Assembly: GCF_030519475.1 (NCBI RefSeq)
Contig: NZ_JAUMKD010000003.1
Coordinates: 62,001-126,000, forward strand
Reading direction: 5' to 3'
Source of the DNA: Micromonospora sp. C28SCA-DRY-2
GTDB taxonomy: Bacteria > Actinomycetota > Actinomycetes > Mycobacteriales > Micromonosporaceae
Length of the DNA: 64,000 nucleotides
Below are positions 6,265-15,495 of this stretch, piece after piece. Position 1 is the stretch's first letter. Every line of letters starts with the position of its first letter. A program made the translations under genes and the position numbers. Under the pieces are notes generated by a model. The model made no database searches. It worked only from the letters and a program-made list of their open reading frames with translations, and was not told the DNA's origin.

Positions 6265-8805
6265 TCACTCACCGCCACAGTCGTTGCGGATCGCGTACGT
6301 GTAGAAGCCGTCGCTGCCAAAGCCGTTCGGCGCATGCGACCGCAGCTCCGCGCCGACCGCCCAGACGTTGTTCGGGCCGCTGGCGTCGATCCCGGTCAGG
6401 CCGCTGGTCCAGCCCTCCGGGACGTCGACAACCGTCCACTTCTTGCCGTCCCAGTGCTCGACCACGTAGCCGCCGTCGGACTGGGTGGTCCAGTCGCCGG
6501 CCACCCACACGTCGTCGGGGGCGATCGCCGTCACATCCGTGAGCTTGGTGATCGCCGAGATGACGCCGCCGTCGGGCGTCTCCGTCCACTTCTTGCCGTC
6601 CCAGTGCTGGATCAGCGGCACCTCACCGCCGGGCACGTGCTTCTCCCCGACGGCCCACACATCGTTGGGGCCGGTGGCGTCAACCGAGAAGAACCAGCCG
6701 GAGGCGGCGTCGTACGGCACCTCAATCGGCGTCCACTCCTTGCCGTCCCAGTGCATCGTGTACGGCAGGTCGCCGATCCGGCCGACCGCCCAGACGTCGT
6801 TCGACGCGGTTCCGTACACGTCGTGCAGCGTGATCGGGCCGTCGGTGAAGGGGAAGTCGACAAAGCTCCACGTCCGGCCGTCCCAGTGCTCGACGTACGA
6901 CCTGGCCGGGACGGTCATCCCGAAGTCCTTGTATTCGACCAGGGTGACCCAGACGTCGGTCGGGGAGATCGCGGCCACCCCGGTGGCCTCCACATGGGCC
7001 GGACGGGTCTGGCCGAGGGCCTCGTAGGTCCCGCCGACCGGGTTCAACACCGGGCTGAGCGACCAGCTCCTGCCATCCCAGTGCTGGACGTGCGGCACGT
7101 TGGAGTCCACGTTCCGGCGATGGCCGACCACCCAGCCGTCGTCCGGCCCGGAGAACTCCATCTCATCGGCCAGCACCCGGACATCGCCCCACTGCGGATG
7201 GGTGGGGTGTGGTGAGGGCACGTGTTCCCACTCGGACCCGTTCCAGTGCTGGATGTCGATCATTTCTCCCTTGCTGTGGCCGGGGCCGCGGCCGGCGTGT
7301 TCGAAGTACTCGCCCAGGGTCCACACGTCGGACTCCGACAGCACGGCGACGTCAGCAAGGGTGGAGTAGACAATGCCGTTGATCTGGCTGGGGTTGGGCG
7401 TCCTCACCTGTTCCCAGTTGTTCACACACCGGTCGACGGTCGGGTCGATCCCGGCCAGGTTCGGGGTGCCCACACCGGTCGGCCCGTCGTACCCGACGCC
7501 CGCGGTGCAGAGCACCGCCGGGCTGCACGATCCCGGGATGTCGGCACCGGGGTCGGCGCCGGTGTTGTTTCCGCTGGTGATGTCGAAGAACTTCTCCGGA
7601 TGGCGGTAGGCGTAGGCGCCGCCCGGCTCCTCGCGGGTCTCCTCGCCGATGAGCGCGTACACCCCGGCCACCAGTGACGTGGCCACGCTCGTGCCGCCGA
7701 CCCGGACCCAGCCGCCCGCCTGGTGGGTGTCGTAGACCGCGACCGCGGTGGCCGGGTCGGCCACCGCCGAGACGTCGGCCGTGGCCCGGTGCGAGCAGCC
7801 GGTCTCCGCCCGCTGCCAGGACGGCTTTTTGACGTACGCGGAGCAGCCCGAGCCGGCGGCGCCCCAGGCGTACTCGTAGTATCCACGGGCGCCATTGGCC
7901 GGCCACAGGCTGGTGCCACCCACCGACGTCACGCTCGCCGACGACGCCGGGTAGCTGACGCCGTAACCGGTGTCTCCGGAGGCCGCGAAGATCGAAACCC
8001 CGGGGTGGTCGAAGAACGTCTCGTACTCCAGGATCCCCGGACGCTCCAGCAGCCCCCAACTGCTGACGATCTGCGTCGCGCCCAGTCGGGCGGCCGTCGC
8101 CACCGCGCCGGCCAGGTTGTCGATCAGGTTGTCGTTGGCCTCCACCAGCAGGATCTTGCACTGCGGGCAGGCCGCCGAGACCATGTCCAGGTCCACGACT
8201 GCCTCAAGCGCCCAGCCCGCGTGCGGCGGCGGCAGCGGACCGGATTCCCCGTCCTGGTTGACCTTGCGGAAACAGCCGTTCTCCGTGGTGCACGGCGGCA
8301 GGCCGTACATCCCGCGGTAGACCGCCAGGTCCTGCTCCGCGTTCGGCGCGTCGTACGCCACCACCACCGCCACCGTCTGGTCGGCGCCCTTGCTGGCCGC
8401 GGCCTCCGTCAGGCCGTACGCGGTCTGCAGCTGCGCAACGCCGTACCCCGGTGGCAGCTGCGCCTCGGTCGCCTTCGGATCGGTGGTCAGCGGCTTACCG
8501 CCGGCGTCGCTCTGCACCAACGCCGAACACGTGGCCCGCGATGACTCCGGACCTGCCGACTGATCCGTCGAGGGCTCCTCGGCACACACCTGCTTGACGT
8601 CTGCCTGCGGTTGCGGAACCTCGGCCGCTTTCTGCGGCGGGGTCTGGGTGGCCGTCGCCTGGGGTGGGGTCTGGGTGGCCGCCGTCTGCGGCGGGGACCC
8701 GGTAGCCGGCGCACCGACCAGGCTCACGCCCAGCACCGCGGCGACGGCCATCACCAACGTGCGCGAACGACGCACGGACGCTCCCTTCCTCCTGCTCATG
8801 CTCAT
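6265..8805 (-). CDS. Secreted S53 (sedolisin-like) protease with C-terminal seven-bladed propeller
   Basis: An 846-residue exported protein. A signal peptide ends near residue 36, followed by a Pro/Gln/Ala/Thr-rich linker. The S53 catalytic core spans about 118-460 with Glu201 and Asp205 (WALEAVVDLD), oxyanion Asp278 (AASGDTG) and Ser373 (GGTSVATS), i.e. the Ser-Glu-Asp triad is complete. The usual 150-180 residue sedolisin prodomain is missing. The last 370 or so residues hold seven DVW-type motifs with HWDGKxW between them, read as a seven-bladed beta-propeller. The ATG at 8805 overlaps the previous stop (ATGA); a GTG at 8775 preceded by GGGAG is an alternative giving a more normal signal peptide. 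Sedolisins cleave proteins at acidic pH; the propeller may bind substrate or cell wall (inference). Confidence 0.88.
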   Translation of the reverse strand: MSMSRRKGASVRRSRTLVMAVAAVLGVSLVGAPATGSPPQTAATQTPPQATATQTPPQKAAEVPQPQADVKQVCAEEPSTDQSAGPESSRATCSALVQSDAGGKPLTTDPKATEAQLPPGYGVAQLQTAYGLTEAAASKGADQTVAVVVAYDAPNAEQDLAVYRGMYGLPPCTTENGCFRKVNQDGESGPLPPPHAGWALEAVVDLDMVSAACPQCKILLVEANDNLIDNLAGAVATAARLGATQIVSSWGLLERPGILEYETFFDHPGVSIFAASGDTGYGVSYPASSASVTSVGGTSLWPANGARGYYEYAWGAAGSGCSAYVKKPSWQRAETGCSHRATADVSAVADPATAVAVYDTHQAGGWVRVGGTSVATSLVAGVYALIGEETREEPGGAYAYRHPEKFFDITSGNNTGADPGADIPGSCSPAVLCTAGVGYDGPTGVGTPNLAGIDPTVDRCVNNWEQVRTPNPSQINGIVYSTLADVAVLSESDVWTLGEYFEHAGRGPGHSKGEMIDIQHWNGSEWEHVPSPHPTHPQWGDVRVLADEMEFSGPDDGWVVGHRRNVDSNVPHVQHWDGRSWSLSPVLNPVGGTYEALGQTRPAHVEATGVAAISPTDVWVTLVEYKDFGMTVPARSYVEHWDGRTWSFVDFPFTDGPITLHDVYGTASNDVWAVGRIGDLPYTMHWDGKEWTPIEVPYDAASGWFFSVDATGPNDVWAVGEKHVPGGEVPLIQHWDGKKWTETPDGGVISAITKLTDVTAIAPDDVWVAGDWTTQSDGGYVVEHWDGKKWTVVDVPEGWTSGLTGIDASGPNNVWAVGAELRSHAPNGFGSDGFYTYAIRNDCGGE

Positions 8806-11246
8806 GCACCCGCCAGCCCGTACGCGTGGATCACCGTTTGCTCGAACGAGTCACCGGCCGAGTCCGACAGGTTGACCTTGACCGACGCGAAGCCGGAGCC
8901 CTCCGACGCGGCCGGGTTCTGCACCGACACCTGGAACTTCCCGCCGCCCCGCGCCGTGACCGCCGCCGGGGTCCAGGTCTTGCCGTCGTCGAACGACACC
9001 TCCACCGCCGCCTTCGTCACCTGCCGGCCGGTCACGCCCCGCTGGTAGTAGCCGGACACGGTGAAGGTGTGCGGCCCAGCCGCGGGCACCTTGCCCCGCA
9101 GGTCCGCCCCGAAGTCGTACGCACCGAAGATCAGCGGCAGGTAGGAGCAACCCCGGTTGACGTCCGGCGTGCACTCCTGGTATTTCGGCAGCCGATCGTT
9201 CTTCTTCGGGGTGCTCGACCTGAAGTCCCAGGTGGTCTCCACCCGAGTGCCCAACGTCGCCCACTCCGGCCGGGTCTGCGTCCACTCGATCCGGTACGAC
9301 GCCGTGCCGGGCAGCATCGGGAACACCTGACCGGACGCCGCCGCCACCTGGGTCAGCTGCCCGTCCCGGTAGAAGTTGATCGTGCTGGTCGGGCCGCCGC
9401 TGGTGTCGGTCAGGGCGTGGATCGTGTACTCATAGTGCGAGGTCGTGTGGGTCGGATCGCTGTCGCCGGAGCTGACCACGCTGAATCCCATGACGTCGCC
9501 CTGCCGACAGGCCGGGCAGAAGTAGGTGGTGGTGGCCTTCGCAATTCCGGTTGCCTGAGTGGCCCCGTGCGGCAGCCCCATGTTCTGCCATTCCGGAGCT
9601 GGCACCGACGGGCCGTTCGCCCACGTTGTGGTGATCTCCTCACCCGGCCGGAACGTCCGCAACGGCCCGTAGATTCTCGGGTAGTAGCCGTCTCTGACCG
9701 GGTTTGGAAGGGTCGCGACTCCCCGGTGCCAGACCGTCGTCCTCGACCCACCGTAGTAGTCGGTCCGCTCGACCGGCAGCGCCATCTGGCCCATGAGCGG
9801 CGTCCCGAGCCCCATGGTCATCGTCGACCACGAATGGAACGGGGTCATCGTGCTCGCTCCGCCGAAATCGGGATTCAGCGTTCCGATCCTGGTGTGGTCG
9901 ATGGCCAGATCGGCCTCGGTCATCCGGTGGGTGAGCTTGGCCGGCACCCCGTTCTCGCTGGGGAAGTCCAGGTTGTAAAGGTACTCCTGGGGTGTGCCGT
10001 CCAGCCCGGTGCCGGGCGGCGCGAACATCCACGAGTGGCTGAAACCCAACGAGCCCCGCCGCGGAGCCGGGGTCGGCTTGGCGAAGTAGCGGACCTCCGG
10101 CACGATCTCGTGGACCGCCGGGCCGTAGGACCACCACAGGCTCTGCAGCGAGCCGCCGGCGGCCGAGTGCCGCGCGAACTTCATGGCGGCGATCATCGGT
10201 TCGGCCTCCGCGCGCGGCACGGTCACGTCGATCGGCCGCGCCTCCCGGGCGTCCAGGGTGACAGCGGTGTCCTTCGACACCGTGACATCCGCCGGCACGA
10301 ACGTCAGGTTCTCGTCGAAGCCCGTCTCGTTCATGTCGAAGATGAACGCCGAGATGCCGTACGGGCCCGCCGGCACGCTCACCGCGATCGGGCCGCTGCC
10401 GGGCGTCGGGTAGTGGATGCTGTAGTAGGTCTCGGCGTTGTCGAGGTTCTGGATCGCGATGATCGCGGTACCCTCCACACCCTGCCGGTTGAGCTGGTTG
10501 ACGGTCAGCGTGTGGGACTGCCTGCCCTTGGCCGCCGAACGCATCGTGAGTGGCGCCGCGCCGGGCACCCCGGCCGCATCCGGCGCGGCACCCAGCGAGA
10601 TCTTCTTCACCTCACTCAGCGCGTCCGCCCCGTTCCGGGTCAGCGCCCGGCCGAACGCGGCGGTCCCTGCGGCATCGATCGACCCCTCGGTCCGCGTCCC
10701 GGTCTTCGGCGCGGTCACTCCGGGGACCGCGCCGTGCTCGGCCGTGCGCCATTCGATCGACAGCGGCAGCTTCGGCTGCGCCGTGTAGCCGGCCCGTTCG
10801 AGGTAGGACACATTGAACAGGGCCGGGTCGAGCGTCTTACCGAGGTGCGGGATCGCGGCCGCCGGCACCGCGTAGACGTCGCCACCGAGCGCCAACGTCA
10901 ACATCCCGGCGGAGTCGGCCAGCGCGTCCTCGGGCGACTGCCCCGAGTCGACCGCCAGTGCCGGCGAGACCACCGTCTGGCCCCCCGCGACCCGCTCCAC
11001 GCGCACCGATTCGCCGGTCACCAGGGTGACCTTCGTGCCGGCGGCGGTCGACGGCGTGGCTGCCGTCAACTCGGCGGGTATGGCGGCCGGGGGTGCCGCG
11101 GCGTCGTCGCCGCCGAGCGGGCCGTTGACCGCCAGCGCGGAGGCACTCACTGCGGCGACGAGGCCAGCGGCGAGCAACACCGGTCGCTGTTTGAGTCGTC
11201 TCCGGATCAGTGTCTTGATACCAACGGGTACGGGGTCATCAGCCAT
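8802..11246 (-). CDS. Large secreted protein resembling an S8-peptidase scaffold without the protease domain
   Basis: An 814-residue exported protein of uncertain role. The ATG at 11246 has GGAG seven bases upstream. A membrane-type signal is at about residues 22-40. Residues about 65-170 (VTLVTGESVRVE, YAVPAAAIPHLGKTLDPALFNVSYLERAGY) look like the N-terminal region of the very long Streptomyces S8 peptidases. Residues about 240-340 (SHTLTVNQLNRQG to TVTLDAREARPIDVTVPR) resemble their C-terminal region. No Asp/His/Ser subtilisin motifs exist between or after. A CPAC pair sits near residue 578 (FCPACRQGD). It is the first gene of a probable operon and overlaps the S53 start by 4 bp. Possible roles: inhibitor, chaperone or adhesin (inference). 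Confidence 0.75.
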   Translation of the reverse strand: MADDPVPVGIKTLIRRRLKQRPVLLAAGLVAAVSASALAVNGPLGGDDAAAPPAAIPAELTAATPSTAAGTKVTLVTGESVRVERVAGGQTVVSPALAVDSGQSPEDALADSAGMLTLALGGDVYAVPAAAIPHLGKTLDPALFNVSYLERAGYTAQPKLPLSIEWRTAEHGAVPGVTAPKTGTRTEGSIDAAGTAAFGRALTRNGADALSEVKKISLGAAPDAAGVPGAAPLTMRSAAKGRQSHTLTVNQLNRQGVEGTAIIAIQNLDNAETYYSIHYPTPGSGPIAVSVPAGPYGISAFIFDMNETGFDENLTFVPADVTVSKDTAVTLDAREARPIDVTVPRAEAEPMIAAMKFARHSAAGGSLQSLWWSYGPAVHEIVPEVRYFAKPTPAPRRGSLGFSHSWMFAPPGTGLDGTPQEYLYNLDFPSENGVPAKLTHRMTEADLAIDHTRIGTLNPDFGGASTMTPFHSWSTMTMGLGTPLMGQMALPVERTDYYGGSRTTVWHRGVATLPNPVRDGYYPRIYGPLRTFRPGEEITTTWANGPSVPAPEWQNMGLPHGATQATGIAKATTTYFCPACRQGDVMGFSVVSSGDSDPTHTTSHYEYTIHALTDTSGGPTSTINFYRDGQLTQVAAASGQVFPMLPGTASYRIEWTQTRPEWATLGTRVETTWDFRSSTPKKNDRLPKYQECTPDVNRGCSYLPLIFGAYDFGADLRGKVPAAGPHTFTVSGYYQRGVTGRQVTKAAVEVSFDDGKTWTPAAVTARGGGKFQVSVQNPAASEGSGFASVKVNLSDSAGDSFEQTVIHAYGLAGA

Positions 11247-11405
11247 ATCCGGCTCCGTCCGTGTGTGACGAATGTGAAACAGAAAGCGATCTTGTCTCAC
11301 GGAACGCCGATAGTGTTGCGGCTGCGACATCCGTCTGGGAAGGTCCGTCGATGGCGGCTAGTCGTCGTTGGCGGGTATTCGTCATCCCTGAAGTCGGGAG
11401 GGTGC

Positions 11406-12431
11406 GTGCTCGAGGTGATCGGCCTATCGGCCGAGGCGGAGCTGATCTACGAGCGGCTGCTCGACGGTGGCCCAGCCACCGCGGGGGAGCTGGCCACGGC
11501 CACCTGCCTCAGTGACCAGCAGGTGCGGAAGGCGCTGCACGACCTAGCGGAGCGCGGCTTGACGCGCCACACATCGGAGAGTCCGATCTGCTACACCGCC
11601 GTCGACCCCGACGTGGTGCTCGACATCCTGTTGCTGCGGCGCGAGGAAGAGATCAAGCGCGCCCGCGTCCGGGCATCGCAACTGTCCGAACGCTTCCGAC
11701 TGGCCGCGGCCAGACAGGATCCCAGCCAGTTGGTGGAAGTCGTCACCGGCCGGGAGGCCGTGCTGGAGTGGTCACTGAACATCGTGCGCAGCGCCCGTAA
11801 GGAGCTGAGAGGGCTCGACAAGCCTCCCTACGCGACGCGGCAGTTCGGAGGTACGGCGACGTCCCTCGTCCAGCCGGGCGCGACGGTCCGCACCATCTAC
11901 GAACAGGCGGCCGTCGAGACGCGCGGCGGAATCACCGGCGACATCGCGGAAGGCGCACGGCTCGGGGAGCAGGACCGGGTTCTCCCACACCTGCCGACGA
12001 AACTGATCATCGCCGATGACCGGATCGCGATCATCCCACTGCAGGCGGCGCCCGACGTACTCGAAAGCGCCGCCGTCATCCACCCCTCCGCACTGTTGGA
12101 AGCCATCGCGGCGATGTTCGAAGCACTGTGGCGGGTCGCCCTGCCGCTGGACCTGGCCTGGTCCGGCGCCGCCGACGCCAACCAACCCTCGCAAGAGGAT
12201 CGGCACATCCTGGCGCTGCTCACCACCGGACTGCCCGACGACGCCATTGCCCGCCAGCTCGGTCTGAGCGACCGTACGTACCAGCGTCGGATGCGCAGCC
12301 TGATGGAACGGGCGGAGGCCCGTACCCGATTCCAGCTTGCTCGCCAAGCCGCCCGCCGCGGCTGGCTCAGCGACCCCGTCGAGCCACCACCTGAGACCCG
12401 GCCTCACCGATCGACCACTGCCGGGCGCTGA
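11406..12431 (+). CDS. TrmB-like / LuxR-type transcriptional regulator
   Basis: A 341-residue DNA-binding protein. The N-terminus (about 5-65: AEAELIYERLLDGGPATAGEL, DQQVRKALHDLAERGL) is a winged helix of the TrmB/MarR kind. The middle part (about 105-240) resembles the phospholipase-D-like ligand domain of TrmB regulators. The C-terminus (about 265-330: DDAIARQLGLSDRTYQRRMRS) is a LuxR-type helix-turn-helix. This tripartite form is common in actinomycetes beside secreted peptidase genes. The GTG at 11406 follows GGGAGG by four bases; a GTG nine bases on is possible. It is divergent from the secreted-protease operon across 159 bp and is the obvious candidate regulator (inference from position). 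Confidence 0.8.
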   Translation: MLEVIGLSAEAELIYERLLDGGPATAGELATATCLSDQQVRKALHDLAERGLTRHTSESPICYTAVDPDVVLDILLLRREEEIKRARVRASQLSERFRLAAARQDPSQLVEVVTGREAVLEWSLNIVRSARKELRGLDKPPYATRQFGGTATSLVQPGATVRTIYEQAAVETRGGITGDIAEGARLGEQDRVLPHLPTKLIIADDRIAIIPLQAAPDVLESAAVIHPSALLEAIAAMFEALWRVALPLDLAWSGAADANQPSQEDRHILALLTTGLPDDAIARQLGLSDRTYQRRMRSLMERAEARTRFQLARQAARRGWLSDPVEPPPETRPHRSTTAGR

Positions 12432-12548
12432 GGACCACCGGGAATGCGGCAGGGAGCAGATGCTCCACCAACCCGTGCCACCTTCGCGCCTACCACCTGC
12501 TGGTCGACCAGTTGACCACCGTCGATCCTACCGGCGCCCGGGGGACAG

Positions 12549-12611
12549 TGAAACGAACGGCACCTCTCTGTCTCAAGCCGTCGGCGGCAGAGAGGTCTCC
12601 GTTCGTTTGAC
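12549..12611. repeat. Near-perfect 20-24 bp inverted repeat (long hairpin)
   Basis: Left arm 12549-12570 (GTGAAACGAACGG, then ACCTCTCTG) and right arm 12588-12611 (CAGAGAGGT, then CCGTTCGTTTGAC) pair with a small bulge around a 17-base loop. It lies 118 bp after the regulator stop and directly before the integrase remnant. It could be a terminator, the end of a lost mobile element, or part of an attachment region. Confidence 0.7.
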
Positions 12612-12748
12612 AGGCCCTCCGGCGGATCACCGTCCGGGACGCCCGGCGGACCTGCGCCTCGCTCCTGGCCGGCCTGGACGTGCACCCTCGGGTGGCGATG
12701 CAGATCCTCCACGCGCAGTTCGCGATCACCATGGAGATCTACACAAAG
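12611..12748 (+). pseudogene. C-terminal remnant of a tyrosine-recombinase (phage-type integrase)
   Basis: About 45 codons in one frame read ITVRDARRTCASLLAG, LDVHPRVAMQIL and HAQFAITMEIYT, the unmistakable end of an actinophage/ICE tyrosine integrase around boxes II (HxLRHTCAS) and the catalytic Tyr (MxxYT). The first His of the HxxR motif is Arg here. One residue is missing in the ILxHAQ loop, and a stop codon (12608-12610) precedes the fragment. The frame then runs into unrelated residues. It is dead and marks a former integrative element; nothing else phage-like survives nearby. Confidence 0.75.
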
Positions 12749-13301
12749 CACATTCCATCGTGTGTTTCGGCTGGTCTGGACGTGATGTAGGACGAGGTTG
12801 GCCGGGACGATCGTGGCGGCACGTCGGGGCAGCAGCGGAGCTTGGCCAGGAGCTTGCAGAGCAGCTCTTCTCACTCGACCCGGCCGACAGCCGGCCCCGG
12901 TGACGGGCGCCTGCGCTGCGCTCCGACTCCCGAGCCGGTCGCCGGAGCGCCCCACACCACGTGGCGACCGTGGATCCTCGGGTAAGGCCACCCACATCGA
13001 CGGTCGATCCTCTCGAGGAGAGCAGTGGCCCGTGCGTGTGATCAACACCTCGACGCGTCGTCGGTCGATCGCCCCCGACCAGGGCTGATATGCGAATGGC
13101 TATCAGAGGCTCCGCTGGATGGTCTTGGACACATCGTCTGACCTGCTGATTGACTCCTGCGCCATGACCGGTCCGCCTCGCACTGATATCTCCGGTGGCG
13201 GATCGGCGTCGGATCGCCGACTCCCCCTGGGCGGGCGCATCCGTGGCATCGGACGGCCCGCCGCCAACCCGGGACGGGCCGAGATTGAGGTGAGGAAGAC
13301 G
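12749..13301. other. Intergenic, no gene recognised
   Basis: No coding frame with family resemblance was found here on either strand. It is presumably decayed DNA belonging to the same scar as the integrase remnant, plus the promoter of the lipoprotein gene at 13302. Confidence 0.45.
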
Positions 13302-13871
13302 ATGATCCGATTGACCCTGCGTAAGACGCTCGTGACGGGCGGCGTAGCGCTCGCGCTCGGAATGGTTGCCGGTTGCGGCACCGACGACGGCGCTGAGGAG
13401 TCAGTCGTGCCGGAGACCACGGGTTCGAGCGCCGCGGCCACGGCGTCGGCGCCCGCCGCCGCACTCCCGGCCGCGGCGTGCCCGCTGGTCGACACCGAGC
13501 TGTTGCCGACCCTGTTCGAGGTGAGTGCACCTCGCGTGCAGGAGAACGACCCGGTGACGAGCGCGGGCAGTGTGACCACGTACTCCTGCGACGTGTCCGA
13601 CGGCGGGGAGCTGTTCCTCACCGTCGGTACCTCCGTCGGCCCGAAGAGCGGCAGTGCCGAGGCGAACGTCCGCGCGGCGTTGGAGGGCGCGGCCGGCGAG
13701 CCGGTGTCCGGCGTGGGTGAAGCCGCGGCCTTCGGCGCCAAGGACGGTGTCGGTACCGTCGCGGGGGTCAAGGAGGTCGGTGGAAAGTACGTGCTGGTGT
13801 TCGTTCACGGTGCCGCCGACGACAAGGAACAGCTGGTCGAGGTCGCGCGCAGCGCGGCGAGCAAGGTCTGA
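13302..13871 (+). CDS. Hypothetical lipoprotein, possibly DUF3558-like
   Basis: A 189-residue protein. The ATG at 13302 is preceded by GAGG/AGGA, and starts a lipoprotein signal (ALALGMVAGCGTDDG). After a Ser/Ala/Thr linker comes a domain of about 130 residues starting ACPLVDTELLPTLF and with a second cysteine in TTYSCDVSDGG. It ends with an amphipathic helix LVEVARSAASKV. The pattern (early CxL.., a mid-domain Cys, a late VGEAAAFG motif) recalls the DUF3558 lipoproteins of actinobacteria, but this is tentative. An in-frame upstream extension exists but lacks a signal peptide and is rejected. Confidence 0.75.
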   Translation: MIRLTLRKTLVTGGVALALGMVAGCGTDDGAEESVVPETTGSSAAATASAPAAALPAAACPLVDTELLPTLFEVSAPRVQENDPVTSAGSVTTYSCDVSDGGELFLTVGTSVGPKSGSAEANVRAALEGAAGEPVSGVGEAAAFGAKDGVGTVAGVKEVGGKYVLVFVHGAADDKEQLVEVARSAASKV

Positions 13872-14131
13872 CGCGACGCCTGCGGGGCGAACACCGCTCC
13901 CGTAGGCGGGCCGCGCGGGCGCCGGGCGACCGGCGCCGGCGCGGCCAGGCAGGCGAGCGCTGCACCGAGCAGGACGCCGCCTACGTGTCGCTGCACCGGT
14001 GCCACCCTGTGATCATGGTGGCGGAGGCGACCACCGAGACCGCCGCCGCTCCCGGCCCGGCGGCCCACGACCGAGCCCACCGCGGAACGTCGTCACCGTT
14101 CCCGCCTGGCGTCGACCGGCCCAGCGTCGGC

Positions 14132-14263
14132 TGGCGTGAGGCCTGCGACCAGCTCGTCCGGGTCCCGATGTCCGGGGCCGCCAGCTCCCTGAACGCGGCG
14201 GCCGCCGCGACCGTCGTGCTCTACGAATCGGCACGCCAGCGCAGCGCTGCTGCCCGCCGGTAG
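14132..14263 (+). pseudogene. C-terminal fragment of an SpoU/TrmH-type RNA 2-prime-O-methyltransferase
   Basis: Forty codons ending in TAG read CDQLVRVPMSGAASSLNAAAA then ATVVLYESARQR. This is motif 3 of the SpoU (SPOUT) methyltransferase family, where the Asn in SLNxxxAxxxxLYE closes the knotted SAM site. No upstream methyltransferase sequence is present in any frame, so it is a severed 3-prime end. It lies in the same decayed patch as the integrase remnant. Confidence 0.6.
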
Positions 14264-14611
14264 CGCACCGACCACAGTGGTGGGCCGATCACCCTATGAC
14301 GGCGACGACCCGCCGAGGCGGCCGGTGTCGGTCGCGGAGGCGCCTGGCCTGCGCCCTCTGCTGCGCCGCACGGTCTGGCATGCCTTGGCGGGCGCCGGTG
14401 AACCGTCTCCGGTCATCCGTCGAGGCCGCGAGGTCGTCGGTCAGACGGGGCCGTCGGACGAGGCACGCGGTTGCCCACCGCACCACCGCGATCGTGCGGG
14501 CCATCCTCGTTCTGCGCCCCGTCGGAGCCAACCGCTGTGCAGAATGAAAATGGCCCAAGGACTCGGCCGGCCAGCGCGGGGAAGCACGGCGCCGTAGGCA
14601 AGAATGCCCTC
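14264..14611. other. Intergenic, no gene recognised
   Basis: High-GC sequence without a convincing coding frame. The start of the next gene (14612) has only a weak purine-rich stretch upstream. Confidence 0.4.
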
Positions 14612-15316
14612 ATGGGCCTTGATCTCTACGTCGGACCGTTGACCCGCTACCACCTGAGCGACTGGCTGACCATCACACAGCAGATCGGCGCACAGGACGG
14701 ATTCGCCGTGCGGGTCATCCGGGCGCAGGAGGAGGATCACGAGACCGACCCGGAGGTGGTGCAGCACGCCGTACGGGAATGGCAGCAGTGGCTCGGCGAG
14801 GCGCTCGGCGGGCCGGTGGACTGGCCGGAGGGCGCGACCCAGCCGTACTGGACCGACAAGCCGGATTGGGACGGATTCGGCGCCGTGCTGCTGCTCGCCG
14901 CGTACGACGAGCGGCCGGACCTGCAGCCGAGCCCCTGGGAAAAGCCGGACAGCCCCCGTGAGTTTGCCGACGCTCCCGCATACCAGGCGGCCTCGGCCCA
15001 GCCCGAGCGCTACATCACCCTACTGTCCGGGGTGGAGTGGTGGTTGCCGCTCGGCACGGATCCGATCGTTATCGAGGCGTCCCGGCCGACGGGTCAGCCG
15101 ACCCGGATGGGTTCGGTTGACCGGCTGGCCGCAGAGCTGTGCCTGCTTGCCGAGCGCACCGGCCTTCTTGCCGGGTACGACCCTGCCGAGTTGCGGCGCG
15201 GGCTGTTCACAGAGGATCCGACGGTGGAGGACCTCGCGCGGTTCGGCCTAGCGGTCATGCTCGACCTGGCCGAGACCGCTATCGAGCACCGTCAGCCTCT
15301 CCTTCTGGACTACTGA
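14612..15316 (+). CDS. Hypothetical cytoplasmic protein
   Basis: A 234-residue protein beginning MGLDLYVGPLTRYHLSDW. It has no signal peptide or membrane segment, is acidic and rich in Trp, with motifs YWTDKPDWDGFGAVLLLAAY and SGVEWWLPLGTDP. Proteins with this start occur widely in actinomycetes as uncharacterised, some next to contact-dependent toxin genes, but I see no toxin here. The ATG at 14612 is chosen because conservation-like sequence begins there, although the ribosome-binding site is weak. Function unknown. Confidence 0.7.
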   Translation: MGLDLYVGPLTRYHLSDWLTITQQIGAQDGFAVRVIRAQEEDHETDPEVVQHAVREWQQWLGEALGGPVDWPEGATQPYWTDKPDWDGFGAVLLLAAYDERPDLQPSPWEKPDSPREFADAPAYQAASAQPERYITLLSGVEWWLPLGTDPIVIEASRPTGQPTRMGSVDRLAAELCLLAERTGLLAGYDPAELRRGLFTEDPTVEDLARFGLAVMLDLAETAIEHRQPLLLDY

Positions 15317-15495
15317 GGTGATAGACACGCGCGAGACCGGCTCAAGACCGACTCGGGACGCGGTGACGAATCGGTCTGAACCCCCCGGGTTTGGTAGCGG
15401 CTAGCTGGGTCGGGTTTCCGGCTGGGTCAGCCGGTGTTCGGTGGGATCGTAGCGGGCTTCGAAGGCGGCTGGTGGTAGGTCCGCGGGCAGGCTGT

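Noticed and set aside
8826..11405. Very long open frame on the plus strand opposite the secreted-scaffold gene and leading into the regulator
   Set aside because: It is the high-GC antisense shadow of the minus-strand gene: Arg/Pro/Gly-rich, no family resemblance. Only the part from 11406 is real.
13119..13301. Upstream in-frame extension of the 13302 lipoprotein
   Set aside because: It would bury the lipoprotein signal peptide inside the protein; ATG 13302 has a ribosome-binding site.
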